64,000 bases of DNA from Gammaproteobacteria bacterium (GCA_028293765.1 JAQGOG010000016.1:1-64000); one strand, 5' to 3'; numbered from the stretch's first letter, positions 17,137 to 30,858 are shown. Notes: generated by a model not told the origin, from the sequence alone. Program-made: numbers and translations.

Positions 17137-18114
17137 CTACTGCATATTCTCAGGCGGGCTGGGCGGTTCCGCGGATGTCGGCGGCGGTCCGGGTTGCCCC
17201 TGATCGGCCGGTGCATTGCCCTGGCCGACGAGGGCTTCCGCCTCCTGCGCGACCTGGGCCATGTTCAAATTCAGATCCTGCTGCTGCCCGTTACGCATGA
17301 CCGTGACGCGTGCCTCACTGGACGAACCGAGCGTGCGGAAGATTTCCGGTCCGCGGTTGGGATCGTCGAGGGGCGTGCCGTTGATACCCGTAACCAGGTC
17401 GCCGGGGCGCAGGCCGAGGCGGATGAAAGCCTGGCGATTGCGGCCCGGGTAGACACGATAGCCGCGTTGCTTGCCATCCGCGAACACCGGCTGCGGCCGC
17501 ATGATGTCGGCCATGAGCCCCGGCTGGTCCGTCATGAGCTTGCGCATCCGGTCGATGACCGGGCTTTCCGTTTGCAATGCGGCGGAGGAGGGCGCCACCC
17601 CGCCCGGCGCCGTCTGCCGCGGCAGGGCCAAGGTCTCGAGATGTCCGCCCCGGTCGATCACCACGCGGTCGGAGAACACGGAATGCAGCTTCGCGCCTCC
17701 CGGAACGTTGTCTCCTACCGCATACACCTTGGCAGTCGGTGCCGTCTGTCCGAGGATGGCCAACCCGTTTTGCGGATCCTCGGCTGAAATGATTCCTGTC
17801 AGCACTAGCGGAATGCTCGTCTGCGGCGCGTTCGCGGCGTCCTGTTCAGTTGGCGCCGCGACCGGCGCGGTGCCATACAAATGGGCATTGATAATGGCCG
17901 CAACGTCCACATCGTGTCTGGGGACGGCGACGGCGGACGACGCTCCCGCGGAGGGCGCACGGCCGGCGCCGCCGAGACCCGTCAGGATGACAGCGGCTTG
18001 CACCGCGAGCGCCACCGCAAGCGTCCACGTGGCTATACGCGGCCCGTGCGCGAGCAGGAGCGTGCGCCACTTCTCGGGCGCCGGAATTCCTTCGAGCCAT
18101 GACGCGGCGTTCAT
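17137..18114 (-). CDS. gspC: Type II secretion protein GspC with PDZ-like C-terminus
   Basis: 325 aa from the ATG at 18114. Inner-membrane protein that links GspL/M to the secretin. One TM segment (about residues 28-48, [20 protein letters not shown]), then the HR domain ([22 protein letters not shown]...[10 protein letters not shown]), then a PDZ-like fold ([35 protein letters not shown]) and a Pro-rich tail. First gene of gspC-D-E-F; pseudopilin genes gspG-K and gspL-N are not adjacent. Divergent from clpS. Confidence 0.92.
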   Translation of the reverse strand: MNAASWLEGIPAPEKWRTLLLAHGPRIATWTLAVALAVQAAVILTGLGGAGRAPSAGASSAVAVPRHDVDVAAIINAHLYGTAPVAAPTEQDAANAPQTSIPLVLTGIISAEDPQNGLAILGQTAPTAKVYAVGDNVPGGAKLHSVFSDRVVIDRGGHLETLALPRQTAPGGVAPSSAALQTESPVIDRMRKLMTDQPGLMADIMRPQPVFADGKQRGYRVYPGRNRQAFIRLGLRPGDLVTGINGTPLDDPNRGPEIFRTLGSSSEARVTVMRNGQQQDLNLNMAQVAQEAEALVGQGNAPADQGQPGPPPTSAEPPSPPENMQ

Positions 18115-18282
18115 CGGTTCAACTGGGTCCTGTGACCGGTGGCGGACGGAACGGAAAATATGCGAGCCAGGACGCAATAGACAGCGGAGCGCCCGAACCG
18201 TGCGGGGCAATCATACGGGCCGGCTGCTCGCGCTCTCAAGCAATTGTTTCTACTGGAGTAAACTCGGAGCATCATCGCAGGC

Positions 18283-18311
18283 TTGTGTTGCTGTTTGGCG
18301 ACCCATATAAA
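18283..18311 (+). promoter_or_regulatory. clpS promoter with leaderless geometry
   Basis: TTGTGT (18283-18288), 17-base spacer, TATAAA (18306-18311). A start six or seven bases downstream falls on the clpS ATG at 18318, so the transcript would have no 5' leader. No Shine-Dalgarno sequence precedes the ATG. Confidence 0.6.
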
Positions 18312-18317
18312 GACCCC

Positions 18318-18638
18318 ATGCCCGATCAGCATCCCGCTCGCCCCGACACCGGCGTCGTCGTTGAAGAAGCACGGCCTCAGGTCAAACAGCCCCCCCTCTA
18401 CCAGGTGGTGCTGCTCAACGATGATTACACTCCCATGGAGTTTGTAGTCGACGTCCTTGAAAAGTTCTTCACCTTGGATCGTCCCACCGCGACGCGCATC
18501 ATGCTGGAGGTCCATACGAAGGGTAAGGGTGTGTGTGGGGTGTTTACGTTTGAGATCGCGGAAACTAAGGTGGCGCAGGTAACGACCTACGCGCGGGATC
18601 ACCAGCATCCGCTCATGTGCACATTGGAAGAGGCTTAG
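18318..18638 (+). CDS. clpS: ClpS, N-degron adaptor of ClpAP
   Basis: 106 aa. It delivers proteins bearing Leu, Phe, Trp or Tyr at the N-terminus to ClpAP. The binding-pocket residues of E. coli ClpS are in the same positions: Asn34 and Asp35 in [11 protein letters not shown], Met40 and His66 in EVHTKGKG. The first 20 residues are the flexible extension. clpA starts 23 bases after the stop. The aat gene that creates N-degrons lies 3 kb away. Confidence 0.95.
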   Translation: MPDQHPARPDTGVVVEEARPQVKQPPLYQVVLLNDDYTPMEFVVDVLEKFFTLDRPTATRIMLEVHTKGKGVCGVFTFEIAETKVAQVTTYARDHQHPLMCTLEEA

Positions 18639-18661
18639 ATTCCTCCAGAGGTTTCACGAAA

Positions 18662-20929
18662 GTGCTGTCCAACGAGCTTGAATACTGCCTGAACGATGCC
18701 TTTCACCAGGCACGCGAGGCACGTCACGAATATCTGACTGTCGAGCACCTGTTGCTCGCGATCCTCGATACACCGAAGGTGCGGGAAGTCCTGCGGGCCT
18801 GTGGCGCGGATCTCGGCAAGCTCAAGCAGGAGCTGAAGGAACACATCGATCAGTCGACGCCACGGCTGGAAGAAGGCGAGGAGCGCGAGGTGCAGCCGAC
18901 ACTGGGCTTCCAGCGGGTGCTGCAGAGAGCCGTTTTCCACGTGCAGTCGAGCGGCAAGAAAGAAGTCGGCGTCGCAAACGTGCTCGTCGCGATTTTCAGC
19001 GAAAAGCAGAGTCACGCCGTGTTCCTGCTCAACCGCCAACACGTGACGCGCCTGGATGTCGTGAACTACATCTCGCACGGTCTTTCGAAGATCGCCGAGG
19101 AGAAAACCGACAAGGAGGACACGCAGGCGGACCCCGAGCGCGATCCCGAGGGCGGCAGCGCGCTCGAGAAGTACACCTCGAACCTCAATCGCATGGCGCA
19201 GGACGGGCGCATCGATCCGCTGATCGGCCGCAAGCTCGAGGTCGAGCGCACGATCGAGATCCTGTGCCGGCGGCGCAAGAACAATCCTCTCTATGTCGGT
19301 GAGGCGGGCGTCGGCAAGACGGCCATCGCCGAAGGGCTGGCGCGGCTCATCGTCGAGGGCAAGGTGCCGGAGGTGCTCTCCGACTGCACGATCTACGCTC
19401 TCGACATGGGCGCGCTGATCGCCGGAACGAAATATCGCGGCGACTTCGAGAAGCGCCTGAAGGGTGTCATCACCGAGCTGAAGAAGCAGCCCGGGGCCAT
19501 CCTCTTCATCGACGAGATCCATACCGTCATCGGCGCGGGCGCGGCTTCGGGCGGCGTCATGGACGCCTCGAACCTCATCAAGCCGGTCCTCACCAACGGT
19601 GAGATCCGCTGCATCGGTTCGACCACGTACCAGGAATACCGCGGCATCTTCGAGAAAGACCACGCTCTCGCGCGGCGCTTCCAGAAGATCGACGTCGTGG
19701 AGCCTTCGGTCACCGAGACCATCGAGATCCTCATGGGTCTCAAGCCCCGCTTCGAGGAGCATCACGGCATCACTTACGCGAACGACGCCATCAAGGCTGC
19801 CGCGGAGCTTGCCGCTCGCCACATCAATGAGCGGCACATGCCGGACAAGGCGATCGACGTGGTCGATGAGGCGGGCGCTCGCCAGCGGCTGAAGCCCATC
19901 GGAGAACGTGAGCCTACCGTCGAAGTACGTCACATCGAGGACGTCGTGGCGCGCATGGCGCGAATTCCTCCGAAGAGCGTGTCGACTTCGGATCGGGAGG
20001 TGCTCAAGAACCTCGAACGCAATCTGAAGCTGGTGATCTTCGGGCAGGACAAGGCGATCGAGTCGCTCGCGGCCGCCATCAAGATGGCGCGCTCCGGCTT
20101 GGGCGATCAGCGCAAGCCGGTCGGCAGCTTCCTGTTTGCAGGTCCCACCGGGGTGGGTAAGACGGAGGTCACGCGGCAGCTCGCTACCACCATGGGTGTG
20201 GAGTTCCTGCGCTTCGACATGTCGGAGTACATGGAGCGGCATACGGTATCGCGGCTGATCGGCGCGCCTCCCGGCTATGTCGGCTTCGACCAGGGCGGCC
20301 TGTTGACGGAAGCGATCACGAAGCATCCGCACTGCGTGCTGCTGCTCGATGAGGTCGAGAAGGCGCACCCGGACGTGTTCAACTTGCTGCTGCAGGTGAT
20401 GGACCACGGCACGCTCACCGACAACAACGGGCGGAAGGCGGATTTCCGACACGTCATCATCGTCATGACCACCAACGCTGGAGCGCAGGAAATGTCGCGG
20501 CCGACCATCGGCTTCACGCACTCCGACAACGCGAGCGATGGCATGGAGGCGATCCGGCGGATCTTCACCCCGGAATTTCGCAACCGGCTGGATGCGGTGA
20601 TCCAGTTCTCGGGCCTCGACCTGGTGACCATCGAGCGCGTGGTGGACAAGCTCATCGTGGAAGTCGAGATGCAGCTCGAGCAGAAGGGCGTCACGATCAC
20701 TCTCGACGATGCGGCGCGGCGCTGGATCGCAGAGAAGGGCTACGACCCGAAGATGGGTGCGCGCCCGATGGCAAGGACGATCCAGGAGCACATCAAGCGG
20801 CCGCTGGCCGAAGAACTGCTCTTCGGACGGCTGGTGGGTGGCGGTTACGTGCGGGTATCGGTCGCGAAGGACGGGACGAAGCTCGAACTGGACTGCACTC
20901 CAACGCAGTTGCCGGAAGTCACGGCTTGA
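18662..20929 (+). CDS. clpA: ClpA, ATPase subunit of ClpAP protease
   Basis: 755 aa. AAA+ unfoldase working with ClpP. I take the GTG at 18662 because the protein then starts MLSNELEYCLNDAFHQAREARHEYLTVEHLL, the conserved ClpA N-domain; AGAGG lies about ten bases before. The first AAA domain has Walker A GEAGVGKT (213-220) and the second GPTGVGKTEV (about 500). The arrangement RRIFTPEFRNRLD and the C-terminal D2 small domain are standard. Confidence 0.96.
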   Translation: MLSNELEYCLNDAFHQAREARHEYLTVEHLLLAILDTPKVREVLRACGADLGKLKQELKEHIDQSTPRLEEGEEREVQPTLGFQRVLQRAVFHVQSSGKKEVGVANVLVAIFSEKQSHAVFLLNRQHVTRLDVVNYISHGLSKIAEEKTDKEDTQADPERDPEGGSALEKYTSNLNRMAQDGRIDPLIGRKLEVERTIEILCRRRKNNPLYVGEAGVGKTAIAEGLARLIVEGKVPEVLSDCTIYALDMGALIAGTKYRGDFEKRLKGVITELKKQPGAILFIDEIHTVIGAGAASGGVMDASNLIKPVLTNGEIRCIGSTTYQEYRGIFEKDHALARRFQKIDVVEPSVTETIEILMGLKPRFEEHHGITYANDAIKAAAELAARHINERHMPDKAIDVVDEAGARQRLKPIGEREPTVEVRHIEDVVARMARIPPKSVSTSDREVLKNLERNLKLVIFGQDKAIESLAAAIKMARSGLGDQRKPVGSFLFAGPTGVGKTEVTRQLATTMGVEFLRFDMSEYMERHTVSRLIGAPPGYVGFDQGGLLTEAITKHPHCVLLLDEVEKAHPDVFNLLLQVMDHGTLTDNNGRKADFRHVIIVMTTNAGAQEMSRPTIGFTHSDNASDGMEAIRRIFTPEFRNRLDAVIQFSGLDLVTIERVVDKLIVEVEMQLEQKGVTITLDDAARRWIAEKGYDPKMGARPMARTIQEHIKRPLAEELLFGRLVGGGYVRVSVAKDGTKLELDCTPTQLPEVTA

Positions 20930-21037
20930 GAACTGGCACGTTACTTATCGGCGCCTGAAGCCCGCCAGGCAGTAGAGGCTACGAGACTGGCCTGCGGAAA
21001 GCACCGAAGGCTACCCGCCCCGGGAGCTCAATTGACG

Positions 21038-21078
21038 AGCGGCGTCGACCCGGAGGAGGGCGACGCCGCTTTCGTTTT
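21038..21078 (+). terminator. Intrinsic terminator after clpA
   Basis: AGCGGCGTCG (21038-21047) pairs perfectly with CGACGCCGCT (21061-21070) around a 13-base loop and is followed by TTCGTTTT. In E. coli a tRNA-Ser gene lies between clpA and infA; I see none here. Confidence 0.8.
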
Positions 21079-21196
21079 CGGATGCGGTATTGGCTGGTGC
21101 TGCGGCGAGTTGCGCCGCGGAGCTGCGCCAGGAGAGAGATCTCATCTGGCGACCGGCGGGTGGCCGGATTGAGTAGGTTTTAGCGCTTGCGCGCCA

Positions 21197-21415
21197 TTAG
21201 CGGCCCCGATAGATGATACGACCCTTCGTCAGGTCGTACGGGGTCATCTCCACGGTGACAGCGTCGCCGGTGAGGATGCGAATGTAGTTTTTCCGCATCT
21301 TTCCCGAGATATGGGCCGTGACGACGTGGCCATTCTTGAGCTTCACGCGGAAAGTAGTGTTCGGCAGGGTCTCGACGACCTCGCCTTCCATCTGAATCGC
21401 ATCTTCTTTAGACAT
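21197..21415 (-). CDS. infA: Translation initiation factor IF-1
   Basis: 72 aa, exact family length. [19 protein letters not shown] starts a single S1/OB-fold with the conserved [30 protein letters not shown] and a KGRIIYR end. It binds the 30S A site during initiation. Convergent with clpA and downstream of aat, as in other gammaproteobacteria. Confidence 0.97.
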   Translation of the reverse strand: MSKEDAIQMEGEVVETLPNTTFRVKLKNGHVVTAHISGKMRKNYIRILTGDAVTVEMTPYDLTKGRIIYRGR

Positions 21416-21535
21416 ACAGCCCTTATCGACTTGAGGGGCGCGAATTCTGCATAAAGCACGGCTCTATTGCAATTTGCGCGCGCACTGGCGCGTACGCGGG
21501 CCAGTCATGTGGTTTTGGCCTGATGCACCCTGTGC

Positions 21536-22228
21536 TCAGGCGAGGGTGAGCGGCAGGGGGTCGAGAGAGATGTGCTCGCGCAGCAAAGCCTGGAATTGCA
21601 CCCTCGGAATCGTCCTGGACCCCAGGCTCGCCAGGTGGGGGGAGGGGAGCTGGCAGTCGATCACCGTGATGCTGTTGCGCAGACACAGCGTAACGAGGTG
21701 AGCGAGCGCCACCTTCGACGCGTCGCGCTCGCGGCTGAACATCGACTCTCCGAAGAATACCCCGCCCAGGCGTACGCCGTAGAGGCCTCCGACGAGCTGG
21801 CCGTCGTACCACGTTTCGATACTGTGGGCCTGGCTCAGGCGATGCAGCCGCAGGTAGGCGTTGCGCATCTCTGTGGTGATCCAGGTACCGAGGGTATGCG
21901 GGCGAGGCGCCGCACACGCGTCGATGACAGCCGCGAAATCCTGATCCACCTCTACGCTGAACCCGCGGTTGCGAACCGTCTTCGCGAGGCTGCGCGTGCA
22001 GTTGAATTCCTCTGGGAATAACACCGCGCGCGGATCGGGTGACCACCACAAAACGGGTTGGCCCGGGGAGTACCAGGGAAAGATTCCCCGTTGATAGGCG
22101 GCTAACAGGCGAGCCGGTGACAGATCGCCGCCCGCGGCAAGCAGTCCCGCTGGCTCGTCCAGCGCCTGCTCGAGAGGCGGAAACCACTCCGGCGCATCCT
22201 GCGGTGAAAGCCACGTGACCGTTTTCAC
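21536..22228 (-). CDS. aat: Leucyl/phenylalanyl-tRNA-protein transferase
   Basis: 230 aa. It adds Leu or Phe from aminoacyl-tRNA to proteins with N-terminal Lys or Arg, making N-degrons read by ClpS. Signatures: FPPLEQALDEPAGLLAAGGDLSP, AYQRGIFPWYSPGQPVLWWSPDPRAVL, HSIETWYDGQLVGGLYGV and GGVFFGESMFS. Its ATG overlaps the stop of the upstream GNAT-like gene (22225-22228, ATGA), so the two are translationally coupled. Confidence 0.96.
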   Translation of the reverse strand: MKTVTWLSPQDAPEWFPPLEQALDEPAGLLAAGGDLSPARLLAAYQRGIFPWYSPGQPVLWWSPDPRAVLFPEEFNCTRSLAKTVRNRGFSVEVDQDFAAVIDACAAPRPHTLGTWITTEMRNAYLRLHRLSQAHSIETWYDGQLVGGLYGVRLGGVFFGESMFSRERDASKVALAHLVTLCLRNSITVIDCQLPSPHLASLGSRTIPRVQFQALLREHISLDPLPLTLA

Positions 22229-23385
22229 GTGGGCTCTTCGCCGGACGATGATCTCCTGCCACGATAGGGAACGTGGCCCTGAATTTCCTCCGCGTAGGCG
22301 TCTACCGATTCACCTTCGCGCTCGAGGTAGTCCGCGATAGCGTCGCGGAACTGACGGTTCGCGATGTAATGCGCGGACCAGGTGATGGCGGGCTCGAAGC
22401 CGCGGCTCACTTTATGCTCACCCTGGGTCCCCGGCTCGAAGCGGGCAATGCCGCGCTCGATGCAGAACTCGATGCCCTGGTGATAACACGTCTCGAAGTG
22501 CAGGCTGTTGTAATCGGCGGCGGCTCCCCAGTAGCGGCCGAACAGCGCATCCTGACACCAGAAAAAAATCGCCGCCGCCACCGGTCTGCCGGAGTGCACT
22601 GCCAGCTTCACCATCAACGCATCGCCGAGCGTACGCGCAGCTTCAGTAAAGAATGCGCGCGTCAGATACGGTTCATGCCCATGCCGTAGGAACGTGTCGC
22701 GGTGGAAGGCGTACACGGCATCGAGCGTCCGCTTGTCGAGTTCGCTGCCCACGCGGGTCTCGAAGTGGATGCCCGCTTCGGCAACCCGCCGGCGCTCGCG
22801 CTTGGCTTTCTTGCGCTTGTCCGCCGTGAAGGTCTCGAGATAGGCATCGAAACTGGAATAGCCACGGTTCGTCCAGTGAAATTGACAATCACGACGCATC
22901 AGCCACCCCGCCTCCTCACACGCGGCACGCGCCGGTTCATCCAAAAACAGCGCGTGTACGGAAGATGTTCCGCGGCGCGACGCGTGCGATTCGATTTCTT
23001 TCAGGAGGCGCGCGGCGGTGAGAGGCCGATCGAGATCGGCGCGGACGAGCACGCGCGGACCGGTCGCGGGTGTAAACGGGACCCCAACAGTCAACTTCGG
23101 GTAATAGCGGCGTCCGACGCGCGAGTACGCCTGCGCCCAGGCGAAGTCGAACACGAATTCGCCGTACGAGTGCGTCTTGATGAAGGCAGGCGCGGCTGCG
23201 GCCAGCCCGGCGTCATCCCAGAGCGTGACATAGGCGGGTTCCCAGCCCGTACCGGCGCCTATGCAGCCCGTATGCTCGAGAGCTGCCAGGAATTCGTGCC
23301 GTAGGAACGGGTTCCGATCACCGCCGAGCGCATTCCATTGCCGCGGATCGAGCTCGTCGATGCTGGTGTGGAGGCGGGATCGCAT
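22225..23385 (-). CDS. FemAB/GNAT-like protein (PF04339, former DUF482 family)
   Basis: 386 aa from the ATG at 23385. It matches the GNAT-fold family sometimes called peptidoglycan biosynthesis/recognition FemAB-like: N-terminal NPFLRHEFLAALEHTGC, middle FDFAWAQAYSRVGRRYYPKLTVGVPFTPATGPRVLV, FHWTNRGYSSFDAYLETFTADKRKKAKRERR, and C-terminal FETCYHQGIEFCIERGIARFEPGTQGEHK. The substrate is unknown. It lies between trxB (3 bases away) and aat (4-base overlap), where enterobacteria have cydDC. Confidence 0.85.
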   Translation of the reverse strand: MRSRLHTSIDELDPRQWNALGGDRNPFLRHEFLAALEHTGCIGAGTGWEPAYVTLWDDAGLAAAAPAFIKTHSYGEFVFDFAWAQAYSRVGRRYYPKLTVGVPFTPATGPRVLVRADLDRPLTAARLLKEIESHASRRGTSSVHALFLDEPARAACEEAGWLMRRDCQFHWTNRGYSSFDAYLETFTADKRKKAKRERRRVAEAGIHFETRVGSELDKRTLDAVYAFHRDTFLRHGHEPYLTRAFFTEAARTLGDALMVKLAVHSGRPVAAAIFFWCQDALFGRYWGAAADYNSLHFETCYHQGIEFCIERGIARFEPGTQGEHKVSRGFEPAITWSAHYIANRQFRDAIADYLEREGESVDAYAEEIQGHVPYRGRRSSSGEEPT

Positions 23386-23389
23386 TAAC

Positions 23390-24505
<1,116 letters not shown>

Positions 24506-24545
24506 TCAGTCCCCTACACCCCTTATTTAGACGGAGCCGGAGGAA

Positions 24546-26870
24546 TTGGCTGAGACCCAGGCGCAGGCGCGCAATTCGGTTCGCTTCACGTCCGCCGTAG
24601 CCCGCGGCCTGCGTGAGAGTGCCATCATCGCCGTGGGCGTCGTGGCGCTCGTGGTATTCGTCGCGCTCGCGACTTACAGCCCGGACGACCCGGGTTTTTC
24701 CTTCACGGGCAACTCTCCGGTCGTGCACAACCGGATTGGGCCAATCGGCGCCTGGCTTGCCGACATGCTCTTTTTTCTGTTCGGGCGGCCGGCTTTCCTG
24801 TTCCCGGTGATGCTCGGCGCGGCGTGCTGGATGCTGCTACGCCGGGGCAAGGGCGAGCAGGGCTCGCGCATGAATACCGCAGTGCGTATCTCCGGCTTCC
24901 TGCTAGTGCTCTTCGCGAGCTGCGGCCTTACCACGCTGCATTGGGATCCGGGTCCGCTGCGGCAGACGGCCGGAGGCGTCGTTGGGAGCCTGATTGGCAG
25001 AGGTCTCGCCACGGGCCTGGATTTTCTAGGCGCTACGCTTCTGATGATCGCAGCATGGATGGCTGGACTGGCGCTGGCTTTCCACGTGTCCTGGCTCACC
25101 ATCATCGACCGGCTCGGCGCGTGGGCGTGGGCGGGGGTCAGCTGGCTGCGCACGCGTCTTGCACGTGCCAAGGACGTCACCGAAGGACGTGAGCGGAAGC
25201 AGGCTCGCAAGGAAGCCGTGAAAACGGAGCAGAAGAAATCGGCAGCACGTGCCCCGACTCGCATCGAGCCGCCCGCACCGATCGTTGAGAAGAGCGAGCG
25301 CGTCGAAAAAGAACGTCAGGTACAGATGTTCGAGACCGCAAAGCCCGGCGAGCTGCCGCCGCTGAATCTGCTCGACGATCCGCCGCCGCGTGTACCGCTC
25401 TATTCGCCGGAAGCTTTGGATGCGCTGTCACGGTTGGTGGAGATGAAGCTCAAGGACTTCGGCATCGACTCCGAGGTCGTCGCGGTGCAGCCCGGCCCGG
25501 TCGTGACCCGATTCGAGCTCCGCCCGGCCCCCGGCGTGAAGGCCAGCCAGATCACGAGCCTCGCGAAGGATCTCGCCCGAGCCCTGTCGGTACTGAGCGT
25601 GCGCGTCGTCGAGGTGATTCCCGGAAAGAGCGTCATGGGCCTGGAGATCGCGAACGAGAAGCGGGAAACCGTCACGCTCGGCGAGATCGTCCGCTCCAAG
25701 GCCTATGACGAAATGCAGTCACCGATTGCGCTCGCGCTCGGGAAGGACATCGGGGGCCAGCCGGTCGTCGCCGATCTCGCGCGCATGCCGCACCTGCTCA
25801 TCGCCGGCACGACCGGTTCGGGTAAGTCGGTAGGCATCAATGCGATGGTGCTGTCGCTGCTCTACAAGTCGACTGCGGAACACGTGCGGCTGATCATGAT
25901 CGACCCGAAGATGCTGGAGCTCTCCGTCTACGAGGGCATTCCGCACCTGCTGGCGCCGGTCGTGACGGACATGAAGCAGGCGGCGAATGCCTTACGCTGG
26001 TGCGTAGCAGAGATGGAGCGCCGCTACCAGCTCATGGCGGCGCTAGGCGTCCGCAACATCACGGGTTTCAACAAAAAGGTGAAGGACGCGACCGACTCCG
26101 GCAAGCCGATCCGAGATCCGGTGATGACGCTGATGGCGTCGAACGACCCGACTTTCGATCAGTCGCAGATTCCGAATCTCACACCGCTGCCGTATATCGT
26201 CGTCGTCATCGACGAGCTCGCCGACCTCATGATGATCGTCGGCAAGAAAGTGGAAGAGCTCATCGCGCGCCTGGCGCAGAAGGCCCGCGCCTCCGGCATT
26301 CATCTCGTGCTCGCGACTCAGCGGCCATCGGTCGACGTGATCACGGGTCTCATCAAGGCCAACATTCCCTGCCGCATCGCCTTCCAGGTGTCGGCCAAGG
26401 TGGATTCGCGGACGATTCTCGACCAGATGGGTGCCGAGACACTGCTCGGTCATGGTGACATGTTGTACTTGCCCTCGGGGACCTCCATGCCGACACGTGT
26501 GCATGGCGCCTTCGTGTCGGATGCGGAAGTTCATCGTGTCGTGATGTCTTTGAAGTCCGTGACGCCGCCGGACTACGTCGAGGAAGTGCTGTCCGGACCG
26601 AAGACGCCGATTCCCGGATTGAAGGGTGAGGAAGGCGAGGACGGTTTCGTCAGCCCCGAAGGTCCCGAGCAGGACGACTTGTACGACGAGGCTGTGAAGA
26701 TCGTGACGACGGAACGCAAGCCGTCGATCTCATACGTACAGCGACGCCTGAAGATCGGCTACAACCGTGCGGCGCGGCTGCTCGAAGGAATGGAGGCGGC
26801 CGGAATCGTCGGCCAGCTGCAGGCGAACGGCTCGCGCGAAGTCCTCGTGCCGGCTCCGCCGCAGGGCTGA
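24546..26870 (+). CDS. ftsK: DNA translocase FtsK (short form)
   Basis: 774 aa. It couples septation to chromosome dimer resolution. Four TM segments in the first 190 residues, a short charged linker (about 200-270) far shorter than in E. coli FtsK, the motor with Walker A GTTGSGKS (about 421-428) and [20 protein letters not shown], and a C-terminal winged-helix gamma domain ([28 protein letters not shown]) that would read KOPS. The start is a TTG at 24546 with GGAG nine bases upstream. A TATAAT at 24457-24462 may be its -10 box. It heads ftsK-lolA-vanZ-like-rarA-serS. Confidence 0.95.
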   Translation: MAETQAQARNSVRFTSAVARGLRESAIIAVGVVALVVFVALATYSPDDPGFSFTGNSPVVHNRIGPIGAWLADMLFFLFGRPAFLFPVMLGAACWMLLRRGKGEQGSRMNTAVRISGFLLVLFASCGLTTLHWDPGPLRQTAGGVVGSLIGRGLATGLDFLGATLLMIAAWMAGLALAFHVSWLTIIDRLGAWAWAGVSWLRTRLARAKDVTEGRERKQARKEAVKTEQKKSAARAPTRIEPPAPIVEKSERVEKERQVQMFETAKPGELPPLNLLDDPPPRVPLYSPEALDALSRLVEMKLKDFGIDSEVVAVQPGPVVTRFELRPAPGVKASQITSLAKDLARALSVLSVRVVEVIPGKSVMGLEIANEKRETVTLGEIVRSKAYDEMQSPIALALGKDIGGQPVVADLARMPHLLIAGTTGSGKSVGINAMVLSLLYKSTAEHVRLIMIDPKMLELSVYEGIPHLLAPVVTDMKQAANALRWCVAEMERRYQLMAALGVRNITGFNKKVKDATDSGKPIRDPVMTLMASNDPTFDQSQIPNLTPLPYIVVVIDELADLMMIVGKKVEELIARLAQKARASGIHLVLATQRPSVDVITGLIKANIPCRIAFQVSAKVDSRTILDQMGAETLLGHGDMLYLPSGTSMPTRVHGAFVSDAEVHRVVMSLKSVTPPDYVEEVLSGPKTPIPGLKGEEGEDGFVSPEGPEQDDLYDEAVKIVTTERKPSISYVQRRLKIGYNRAARLLEGMEAAGIVGQLQANGSREVLVPAPPQG

Positions 26871-26877
26871 GCCGGCG

Positions 26878-27810
26878 ATGACGAAATTGAATACGGCAAC
26901 GCCGGAGGATCTTGAGTTGGTGATGTTGAAAGAGTCCAGCAGCGCGCGCCTCGCGAACTCGAACCGCGCAGCCGCCCGTTGCCGGTCACCACAGCGACTA
27001 AGTGTGGCTGCCATGGTCATGGTGTTGGGCCTCGTAGCGGCCGGCCCGTTCGTGCCCGCTTGCGCCGCGCACAAGGCCCCAGTGGCGGCCGCGCCTGCGG
27101 CGAACAAGATCCCGTCGGCGGCTGCACCCGAGACGGCCGGTAGTTCCACGCCGCTCGACCGCTATCTCAACGATCTCAAGTCGTTGCGGGCAACGTTTTT
27201 GCAGACGCTTGCGGACTCGCAGGGGCGCGAGATCGATCGCTCGACGGGCACGCTGATCGTCGCTCGCCCGGGTAAATTCAGTTGGGAGATTCATCCGCAG
27301 GCGGTAAACACGGCCGCCGGCCCCGGCGCCGGAAATGCGGCTAGCGCCAGCAACGCCACGGGCACCGCTGCCGGCAAAGCCACCGCTGCGGCCGGCAGCA
27401 AGTCGGGCGCCGGCCAGCTCATGGTGTCCGACGGGCGCAATCTATGGTTTCTCGACCGCGATCTCGAGCAGGTGACGGTGAAGCCGGTCGACGCGGCCCT
27501 GTCCGCCACACCGGCAATGCTGCTGTCGGGAACCGTCGACGTCCGCAAGAACTTCAATCTGACGTCGGCCGGCACGCGTGACGGATTCGACTGGGTCCTG
27601 GTGGAGCCGCACGGTGCGGATGCGGACTTTCGCGATGCCCTGTTCGGCTTCGCGGGCGGCGAGCTGAAGCGGATGATTCTCGAGGACAAGCTCGGCCAGA
27701 CTGCGACGATCATTTTCGATCGGATCGAGCGCAACGGCCCCGTCACCCCGCAGGAGACGAGCTTTACCCCGCCGAAGGGGACGGACATCATCGGAACGCC
27801 TCGGAAATGA
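26878..27810 (+). CDS. lolA: Outer-membrane lipoprotein carrier LolA with Ala/Gly-rich insertions
   Basis: 310 aa, about 100 longer than typical LolA. The periplasmic chaperone moves lipoproteins from LolCDE to LolB. A signal segment is at about 42-63. The fold is recognisable: LDRYLNDLKSLRATFLQT (93-110), GTLIVARPGKFSWEIHP (124-140), LMVSDGRNLWFLDRDLEQVTVKP (181-203). Between the second and third blocks, where others have a few residues, lies a 37-residue Ala/Gly/Ser/Thr insertion (about 143-179). Another low-complexity stretch (64-90) precedes the mature fold. A later start at 26923 is possible. Confidence 0.88.
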   Translation: MTKLNTATPEDLELVMLKESSSARLANSNRAAARCRSPQRLSVAAMVMVLGLVAAGPFVPACAAHKAPVAAAPAANKIPSAAAPETAGSSTPLDRYLNDLKSLRATFLQTLADSQGREIDRSTGTLIVARPGKFSWEIHPQAVNTAAGPGAGNAASASNATGTAAGKATAAAGSKSGAGQLMVSDGRNLWFLDRDLEQVTVKPVDAALSATPAMLLSGTVDVRKNFNLTSAGTRDGFDWVLVEPHGADADFRDALFGFAGGELKRMILEDKLGQTATIIFDRIERNGPVTPQETSFTPPKGTDIIGTPRK

Positions 27811-28224
27811 GTGCGCCCGAAGTACGTATCCCGCTCGAAGCGGGCACGAAGCTGCGCCTCGCGCCGTTCTGGTGGACGATTGGCTGGGCCGTGGTGGCCT
27901 ACATAACGGTCTCCTGCCTGGAGCCCGCGCGCTATGTTCCCAATCTGCACCTCTGGGACAAGCTCGAGCATGCGACTGCCTTCTTCGGCATGACGTGCTG
28001 GTTTGGAGGTCTCGTGCGCCGCAGACGCTATCTGTGGATCGCGTTCTGGCTGCTGCTGTTCGGTGCTGGGATCGAAGTCGCGCAGGGTTTGATGAGGCTC
28101 GGTCGCACGGCCGACGTTCGGGACTTCGCCGCGGATTCAGTTGGAATTGCCGTGGCACTGATCCTGCTCTACTTCGGCCTGGGCTCATGGACGCGCTGGA
28201 TCGAGCAGCTCGTCGGGCTCTCTC

Positions 28225-28238
<14 letters not shown>
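27807..28238 (+). CDS. VanZ-like membrane protein
   Basis: 143 aa with four predicted TM helices and the family motif LHLWDKLEHATAFFGMT (about 47-63) followed by GAGIEVAQGLMRLGRTADVRDFAADSVG. VanZ-like proteins are of unknown function; some affect glycopeptide sensitivity. The ATG overlaps the lolA stop by four bases and its end overlaps rarA by 14, so it is in the operon. Confidence 0.82.

Positions 28239-30858
<2,620 letters not shown>

Noticed and set aside
18635-20791. 718-codon minus-strand open frame opposite clpA
   Set aside because: ClpA on the plus strand is unambiguous; the other frame is a shadow.
20930-21196. Possible tRNA-Ser gene between clpA and infA, as in E. coli serW
   Set aside because: No cloverleaf with the long variable arm, no GTTCGAAT-type T-loop and no acceptor stem pairing could be found; the region holds a terminator instead.
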